This document shows positions 6,949-10,977 of a stretch of DNA of 10,977 nucleotides, one piece after another. Under the pieces are notes generated by a model. That model worked only from the letters and a program-made list of their open reading frames with translations, was not told the origin of the DNA and searched no databases. The DNA is from Prevotellaceae bacterium. GTDB lineage: Bacteria; Bacteroidota; Bacteroidia; Bacteroidales; Bacteroidaceae. Both the position numbers and the translations under genes were made by a program. The stretch's first letter is position 1. The number at the start of each line of letters is the position of its first letter. Location of the stretch: positions 1 to 10,977 of the forward strand of contig JAFLUS010000035.1 of the NCBI GenBank assembly GCA_022508685.1, written 5' to 3'.

Positions 6949-6987
6949 AAGAATCGTCCGATGCTCAACGGCATACGGACGATTCTT
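6949..6987. terminator. hairpin between ssrA and aroE, probable bidirectional terminator
   Basis: A perfect 12-bp stem is formed by AAGAATCGTCCG (6949-6960) and CGGACGATTCTT (6976-6987), with a further ATGC/GCAT pairing inside the loop. It starts 11 bp after the mature tmRNA 3' end and lies 46 bp beyond the stop of aroE, which is transcribed toward it. The minus-strand side is followed by a T-rich stretch (TTGCTTTCTTG). The plus side has only scattered T's. Convergent use by both genes is the simplest reading. Confidence 0.75.
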
Positions 6988-7033
6988 CGTTATGGTTCGT
7001 TCGGTTCAGTCGGGTGTGTGAGTCAGTCGGACG

Positions 7034-7774
7034 TTACTGCTGCCAGAAGTTCCACGAAGCCAATGCTTGCAGGAGCAGCATCTCAAGTCCATTCTTGACG
7101 GTAGCACCTTGCGCCTCTCCGCGTTGCATGAAGAGTGTGCGGTCGGGATTGTAGATGAGGTCGAACAGCAGGTTGTTGGCATCCATGTGTTCGTAAGGCA
7201 GTTGCGGACATTCCATGGAACGCGGATACATGCCTACGGGCGTACCATTGACAATGACAGGGTATTCGCGCAATGCTGCAGCATTGATATCCTTGTAGGT
7301 CACGGTGCCCGGACGCTGATAGCGCGACACATAGACGGTTTCCAGTCCCAACTTGCGCAAAGCATAGTTCACGGCTTTCGATGCACCGCCCGTACCCAAT
7401 ATCATGGCTTTCTTATGGGTAGGCTTGAGCAGCGGTTCGATGGATTCGGTGAAACCGATGACGTCGGAGTTGTATCCGATGAGTTGGCGCGTATTGCCTC
7501 TTCGCTCCACGCGGATGACGTTGACGGCACCAATGGCACGTGCTTCCTTGCTCACTTCGTCGAGAAAGGGAATGACTTTCTCTTTGTAAGGAATTGTCAC
7601 GTTCAGTCCGCGCAGCGTGGGATTGGCGGCAATGATGTCGGGCAGGAGGTCGATAGATGAAATCTCGAAATTCTTATACTCGGCATCAATGCCTTCGTTC
7701 TCGAACTTGTCGGTAAAGAAACTTTGTGAAAACGAATGACCGAGCGGGTAGCCTATAAGTCCGTAGGTGTCCAT
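7034..7774 (-). CDS. aroE: shikimate dehydrogenase
   Basis: This 246-residue protein reduces 3-dehydroshikimate to shikimate with NADPH, in chorismate and aromatic amino acid synthesis. YGLIGYPLGHSFSQSFF carries the substrate-binding serines S14 and S16. LNVTIPYK includes the catalytic lysine K64, and GYNSDVIGF includes the paired aspartate D104. ILGTGGASKAV (125-135) is the NADP-binding loop. VNGTPVGMYP and the C-terminal NGLEMLLLQA are also typical. The frame continues upstream to 7897, but MDTYGLIGYPLGHS at 7774 is the normal AroE start, and the extension would run into menG. It is the last gene of the phoH-purC-menG-aroE group, 56 bp after menG. Confidence 0.95.
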   Translation of the reverse strand: MDTYGLIGYPLGHSFSQSFFTDKFENEGIDAEYKNFEISSIDLLPDIIAANPTLRGLNVTIPYKEKVIPFLDEVSKEARAIGAVNVIRVERRGNTRQLIGYNSDVIGFTESIEPLLKPTHKKAMILGTGGASKAVNYALRKLGLETVYVSRYQRPGTVTYKDINAAALREYPVIVNGTPVGMYPRSMECPQLPYEHMDANNLLFDLIYNPDRTLFMQRGEAQGATVKNGLEMLLLQALASWNFWQQ

Positions 7775-7830
7775 CGGGAAGTGAAGTTTGTGTGATAAAA
7801 GAATGTAAGGATTTATGCTGCGTGGTGCAC

Positions 7831-8580
7831 TCACTTGATGGCTGTATAGCGAGTGCACATGCTGAACAGCAGATGTTTGCAAGTGACTTGTCGCCAACCT
7901 GCTTTCTCGAAGATGCGCACCATGTCCTGTCCTTGCGGAATGGCATCCATCGACGATGGCAGGTAGGTGTATGCGCTGTCGTCGTGGGAGATGAAACGTC
8001 CGACAACGGGCATCACCAGTTTTTTATACAGCCAAAAGAGTTGTTTCATCGGGAAGGTGGTGGGTGTGCAGAGGTCGATGCAGACGATATGCCCTTCGGG
8101 ACGTACCACTCGCCGTATTTCTTGCAGACATTCGTCGAGGTTCGCGAAGTTGCGCAGTCCGAAAGACGAGATGGCTGCGTCGAACGTGTCGGCTGCGAAC
8201 GTCATTTGCGAGCAGTCCTCCTTGCGGAGTTCGATGGTGTCCGACAATCCTTCTGCCGCAATCTTCTGCCGACCGATGGCCATCATACCTTCCGAAATGT
8301 CGACGCCAACGATGTGCTTCGGTTGCAGCAGTCGGGCTGCCAACAAAGCAAAATCTCCCGTCCCGGTCGCAATGTCAAGGATTTGCTCGGGAGCGGGAGA
8401 TGCGCATTTCTTCAGATGCTTGATGGCGTTCTTTCGCCACAGGCGGTCTACGCCAAGCGAAAGTGTGTGGTTGAGTCGGTCGTAAGAGTGGGCGATGTTG
8501 TTGAACATCCGCTCCACTTGTGCTTTCTTCGACCCGTTTTCGCCGTATGGTTTAACCTTTTCTTGTGCGTAGGTATTCAT
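7831..8580 (-). CDS. menG: demethylmenaquinone methyltransferase (UbiE/MenG)
   Basis: This 249-residue class I SAM-dependent methyltransferase methylates demethylmenaquinone, the last step of menaquinone synthesis, at the membrane. [20 protein letters not shown] and [10 protein letters not shown] are the family N-terminal signature. [14 protein letters not shown] (67-80) is the SAM-binding motif [11 protein letters not shown] (91-100) carries the acidic ribose-binding residue, and [16 protein letters not shown] is the characteristic later motif. The frame is open to 8646, but [13 protein letters not shown] at 8580 matches the usual N-terminus. That start lies 29 bp inside the end of purC, which suggests translational coupling. 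The name ubiE is used for the same family; menaquinone is the expected quinone in Bacteroidales. Confidence 0.94.
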   Translation of the reverse strand: MNTYAQEKVKPYGENGSKKAQVERMFNNIAHSYDRLNHTLSLGVDRLWRKNAIKHLKKCASPAPEQILDIATGTGDFALLAARLLQPKHIVGVDISEGMMAIGRQKIAAEGLSDTIELRKEDCSQMTFAADTFDAAISSFGLRNFANLDECLQEIRRVVRPEGHIVCIDLCTPTTFPMKQLFWLYKKLVMPVVGRFISHDDSAYTYLPSSMDAIPQGQDMVRIFEKAGWRQVTCKHLLFSMCTRYTAIK

Positions 8581-9505
8581 TGACGTTTCTTTCGATACGT
8601 GCTGCGATGTCTTCGGTGTCGTCTGCCTTGGTGAAGGTTTCGCCAACGATGTGCTCGTAGAGTTCGATGTAGCGGTCGGAGATACTGTTCACAAATTCGT
8701 CCGTCAGTTCGGGCATGGTTTGTCCGGGTTGGTTCATGAAGTCGTGAGCGATGAGCCATTGGCGCACGAACTCTTTGGAGAGTTGGCGTTGAGGTTCGCC
8801 TTTCAGGAACTTCTCTTCGTAACCTTCTGCGTAGAAATAGCGGCTGGAGTCGGGCGTATGTACTTCGTCGATGAGGTACACCTTGCCGTCGCGCTTGCCG
8901 AACTCATATTTCGTGTCGACGAGAATCAGACCTTTCTCGGCTGCCATCTTCGTGCCGAGGTCGAAGAGGGCGCGGGTGTATTGCTCCATCACTTCGTAAT
9001 CTTCACGGCTCACCAGTCCTTGTGCGATGATTTCTTCCTTCGAGATGTTTTCATCGTGTCCTTCGTCGGCCTTTGTCGTCGGCGTGATGATGGGGGTTGG
9101 GAAACGTTCGTTCTCTTTCATTCCGTCGGGCAATGTGACGCCGCAGAGGGTGCGGTTGCCGTTTTGATACTCACGCCATGCCGAACCAGTGAGGTAGCCA
9201 CGGATAATCATTTCCACGCGGAAACCTTCGCACTTCAGTCCCACGGTCACCATGGGGTCGGGCGTCGCCAGTTTCCAGTTGGGCACGATGCTCTTCGAGG
9301 CATCGAGGAATTTTGCTGCGATTTGGTTGAGTACCTGTCCCTTGAAGGGAATGCCTTTGGGAAGAACGACGTCGAAGGCTGAGATGCGGTCGGTAGCGAC
9401 CATCACCATCAGGTCGTTGTCGATGTCGTACACGTCGCGTACTTTACCATGATACACGCTTTTCTGTCCGGGAAATTGGAATTCGGTTTGAGTCAGTGCT
9501 GCCAT
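8552..9505 (-). CDS. purC: SAICAR synthase (phosphoribosylaminoimidazole-succinocarboxamide synthase)
   Basis: This 317-residue enzyme joins aspartate to CAIR using ATP, in purine synthesis. [11 protein letters not shown] (19-29) is the nucleotide-binding loop. [16 protein letters not shown] (34-49) and [17 protein letters not shown] (97-113) are conserved substrate and ATP segments. [14 protein letters not shown], with D213 and E214, is the family signature near the catalytic site. The length puts it in the longer SAICAR synthase class, nearer the roughly 300-residue forms than the 240-residue E. coli type. The ATG at 9505 lies 41 bp after the phoH stop. Its 3' end overlaps the menG start. 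No promoter was recognised in the gap, so it is probably read from upstream of phoH. Confidence 0.96.
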   Translation of the reverse strand: MAALTQTEFQFPGQKSVYHGKVRDVYDIDNDLMVMVATDRISAFDVVLPKGIPFKGQVLNQIAAKFLDASKSIVPNWKLATPDPMVTVGLKCEGFRVEMIIRGYLTGSAWREYQNGNRTLCGVTLPDGMKENERFPTPIITPTTKADEGHDENISKEEIIAQGLVSREDYEVMEQYTRALFDLGTKMAAEKGLILVDTKYEFGKRDGKVYLIDEVHTPDSSRYFYAEGYEEKFLKGEPQRQLSKEFVRQWLIAHDFMNQPGQTMPELTDEFVNSISDRYIELYEHIVGETFTKADDTEDIAARIERNVNEYLRTRKG

Positions 9506-9546
9506 TGTTCTATGTATGTTTTAGGGTTATGATATTGCGTTTCGGA

Positions 9547-10527
9547 TTATTTGTCGTGGTCGGCAAACAGGCGAGGTTCTGCTTCAGCCCGCCGTCGGTC
9601 GTAGGCATCGTAGGCATTGACGATGCGTGTCACCAACTTGTGGCGTACAATGTCTTTCTCACTCATGTGCACGAAGGAAATTCCCGGCACGTCTTTCAGG
9701 ACGACGAGGGCTTCCTTCAGTCCGGAACGGATGGCACGCGGGAGGTCGATTTGCGTGAGGTCGCCGGTGATGACCATTTTCGTGTTCTGTCCCATGCGGG
9801 TGAGGAACATCTTGATTTGCTGCGTAGTGGTGTTTTGCGCCTCATCGAGGATGACGACGGCATCGTTGAGCGTGCGTCCACGCATGAAGGCGAGCGGAGC
9901 AATCTGAATGACGTTCTGCTCCATGTATTCCGTCAGTTTCTGTGCCGGAATCATGTCTTGCAGCGCATCGTAGAGCGGTTGCAGATAGGGGTCGATTTTC
10001 TCTTTCATGTCGCCGGGCAGGAAACCGAGTTTTTCACCGGCTTCGACGGCAGGACGTGAGAGAATAATCTTGCGGATTTCCTTGTTCTTCAGTGCACGCA
10101 CGGCAAGTGCAATGCTCATGTAGGTCTTGCCCGAACCTGCAGGTCCGACGGCGAAAATCATGTCGTTCTGCTGATAGGCTTCGACGAGCAGACGTTGGTT
10201 TTCGCTGCGAGGCGTGATAGGTTTGCCGGTGACGCTGTAGCAAATGGTTGCCGCGTCGCCTGCCGGCTTTGCCGTCACTCCTTTCACGATGTTGAGGATG
10301 GCTTCTTCGTTGAGCGAATTGTACTTGACGCAGTGTTGGCGCATTCGTTCGATATTCTCTTCGAATGCACACATTTCTTCCTCGTCGCCCAACACTTTCA
10401 TGATATTGCCCCGAGCCACAATCCGCAGTTTGGGGTACAATGCCTTCACCATCTGCAGGTGAATGTTGTTCACGCCGTAGAAGGTAACGAGGTCGACGTC
10501 ATCCAGTACGATATGCTTCTCTATCAT
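9547..10527 (-). CDS. phoH: PhoH-family ATPase (PhoH/YbeZ)
   Basis: This 326-residue protein has the PhoH ATPase fold. The N-terminal portion (about 1-100) is the KH-like/PhoH N region (LYPKLRIVARGNIMKVLG). Walker A is GPAGSGKT (128-135), Walker B is VVILDEAQN with D228 and E229, and SRPAVEAGEKLGFLPGDMKEK follows Walker A as usual. KMVITGDLTQIDLP is the sensor-like motif. YbeZ-type PhoH proteins bind RNA, are linked to the endonuclease YbeY and take part in ribosome or RNA metabolism; the exact role in Bacteroidetes is not established. It is first in the phoH-purC-menG-aroE group. The start MIEKHIVLDDVDLV is preceded by a possible -7 box at 10568-10575. Confidence 0.94.
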   Translation of the reverse strand: MIEKHIVLDDVDLVTFYGVNNIHLQMVKALYPKLRIVARGNIMKVLGDEEEMCAFEENIERMRQHCVKYNSLNEEAILNIVKGVTAKPAGDAATICYSVTGKPITPRSENQRLLVEAYQQNDMIFAVGPAGSGKTYMSIALAVRALKNKEIRKIILSRPAVEAGEKLGFLPGDMKEKIDPYLQPLYDALQDMIPAQKLTEYMEQNVIQIAPLAFMRGRTLNDAVVILDEAQNTTTQQIKMFLTRMGQNTKMVITGDLTQIDLPRAIRSGLKEALVVLKDVPGISFVHMSEKDIVRHKLVTRIVNAYDAYDRRRAEAEPRLFADHDK

Positions 10528-10567
10528 GTAGCAGGTCTCTGCGTTTTCTTACCTTAAAAAAGTGGTG

Positions 10568-10575
10568 CAAAGTTA
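10568..10575 (-). promoter_or_regulatory. possible promoter -7 box upstream of phoH
   Basis: On the minus strand TAACTTTG matches TAnnTTTG. No TTTG is found at the 19-21 bp expected upstream, so the -33 element is weak or absent. The box lies about 41 bp before the phoH ATG, a plausible leader distance. Confidence 0.45.
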
Positions 10576-10745
10576 ATGATTTTCTGCGAGAAACACTATC
10601 CCTGCTGCACTTTTTTGCAGCAGCGTCTTGTTTTTTGCTAAATGTAAGTCTTGCTTCTTTCTGACAAAACGACACGCGTTTCGGCGGAAATGATGACATT
10701 GTGTAAGCCGTTGTTTTCCATGTTTCGGCACGTTGTAAAATTTGC

Positions 10746-10877
10746 CGAAACGTCGGTTTTCGTGCATCGCACTCTACGGCTTCGCAGAGTGCGCTCTACG
10801 GCTCCGTAGACCGCACTCTGACACTTTGTACATCGCACTCTGCAAACTCGTGCATCGCACTCTACGAATTCGTGTGT
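10746..10877. repeat. tandem array, exact 22-bp period, 5-6 units (type CGCACTCT)
   Basis: CGCACTCT starts at 10768, 10812, 10834 and 10856, and a variant TGCGCTCT at 10790, all exactly 22 bp apart. A sixth, more diverged unit (10746-10767) keeps the shared end TTCGTGCAT. The rough consensus is CGCACTCTACG followed by a variable base and ATTCGTGCAT. Units contain or join into inverted repeats: CGCACTCT (10768-10775) pairs perfectly with AGAGTGCG (10786-10793), and CTACGG with CCGTAG inside the second unit. The units vary in the middle, so this is an old or actively diversifying array rather than a fresh duplication. Confidence 0.85.
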
Positions 10878-10909
10878 GGAAGGGGAAAATCTGCGTTGTC
10901 GCAGACCGC

Positions 10910-10940
10910 AAAAAAGCCTGTTGCAACACCCGTTTCAGGC
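10910..10940 (-). terminator. probable terminator of a gene beyond the right edge
   Basis: On the minus strand GCCTG (10940-10936) and CAGGC (10920-10916) can pair across a loop that includes the small palindrome TGTTGCAACA. TTTTTT follows at 10915-10910. This fits an intrinsic terminator for a leftward gene outside the window and would separate it from phoH. The stem is short. Confidence 0.5.
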
Positions 10941-10977
10941 GTGCGCATAAACGTGAACACGCTTATGCATACGCCTG
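10936..10977. repeat. 20-bp-arm inverted repeat at the window edge
   Basis: Arms 10936-10955 and 10958-10977 pair over 20 positions with three imperfect pairs (10943/10970, 10944/10969 and 10951/10962) and a two-base spacer. Each imperfect pair is G-T on one strand or the other. The 3' arm ends exactly at the last base of the window, so the stem could continue. Possible roles are a terminator or processing stem of the next gene, or a dispersed palindromic element. Confidence 0.65.

Larger units (their letters stand above)
10528..10977. other. hairpin-rich intergenic region upstream of phoH
   Basis: No gene was recognised in 450 bp. Seen from left to right: a possible -7 box; a perfect 8-bp stem CTGCTGCA/TGCAGCAG at 10602-10623; a 9-bp stem GTTTCGGCA/TGCCGAAAC at 10722-10751; the 22-bp-period array at 10746-10877; a short stem TCTGCG/CGCAGA at 10890-10905; a probable minus-strand terminator at 10910-10940; and a 20-bp-arm palindrome at the edge. 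Open frames on the minus strand here only follow the repeat sequence. Confidence 0.7.

Noticed and set aside
6649..6974. Minus-strand protein frames (MELEGIEPSSKHG..., MPLSIGRFFAFLWSWRG...)
   Set aside because: They lie antisense to the tmRNA, including its T-arm. Such frames are a known source of false protein annotations.
7775..7897. Extended AroE start at 7897
   Set aside because: The added residues are not AroE-like and overlap the menG end. MDTYGLIGYPLGHS at 7774 is the standard start.
8581..8646. Extended MenG start at 8646
   Set aside because: It would deepen the overlap with purC to 95 bp and adds a low-complexity basic stretch not seen in the family.
10573..10838. Minus-strand frames of 64-66 codons upstream of phoH
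   Set aside because: They run through the 22-bp repeat and hairpins, show no domain, and repeat short peptide pieces only because of the DNA repeat.

Overview
The window looks like chromosomal DNA of a Bacteroidales bacterium, probably Prevotella-like. Four signs point this way. Promoter elements fit the Bacteroidetes pattern (TTTG, about 19-20 bp, TAnnTTTG) and Shine-Dalgarno sites are mostly missing. The gene orders bamD-rpoZ-DUF4293-nitroreductase-DUF2520 and phoH-purC-menG-aroE are familiar from this order. There is a secreted protein with a C-terminal domain like the type IX secretion sorting signal. The tmRNA encodes a Bacteroidetes-style tag. The genus is inferred from general resemblance only.

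Left block (1-2951, minus strand, read right to left): a probable operon starts from a good promoter at 2984-3015. It encodes BamD (outer-membrane assembly lipoprotein), an omega/Rpb6-like RNA polymerase subunit, a four-helix DUF4293 membrane protein, a small nitroreductase and a DUF2520 Rossmann protein cut by the left edge. A strong hairpin between rpoZ and the DUF4293 gene may reduce read-through.

Middle (2952-6490): a 935-bp intergenic region holds a degenerate tandem array with 22-bp period (about 3380-3555), a short alternating purine-pyrimidine tract and a near-consensus promoter. The promoter drives a single large gene (3887-6424) for an 845-residue secreted protein. It has about five degenerate DUF4859-like units and a T9SS type A-like C-terminus. 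An intrinsic terminator closes it.

RNA gene (6542-6938): ssrA (tmRNA), with a predicted tag GETRYALAA. It is followed by a perfect 12-bp hairpin that probably serves as a terminator from both sides.

Right block (7034-10527, minus strand): phoH, purC, menG (ubiE) and aroE, all one way and closely spaced, with purC and menG overlapping by 29 bp. These are housekeeping genes: an RNA-linked ATPase, purine synthesis, menaquinone methylation and the shikimate pathway.

Right edge (10528-10977): non-coding, with several hairpins, a second 22-bp-period array (10746-10877), a probable terminator for a gene beyond the edge and a 20-bp-arm palindrome that reaches the last base.

The core genes are ordinary. 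The less explained material is the large repeat protein, the two non-coding arrays of identical period and the unusual tmRNA tag. No defence system, CRISPR array or mobile element was seen.
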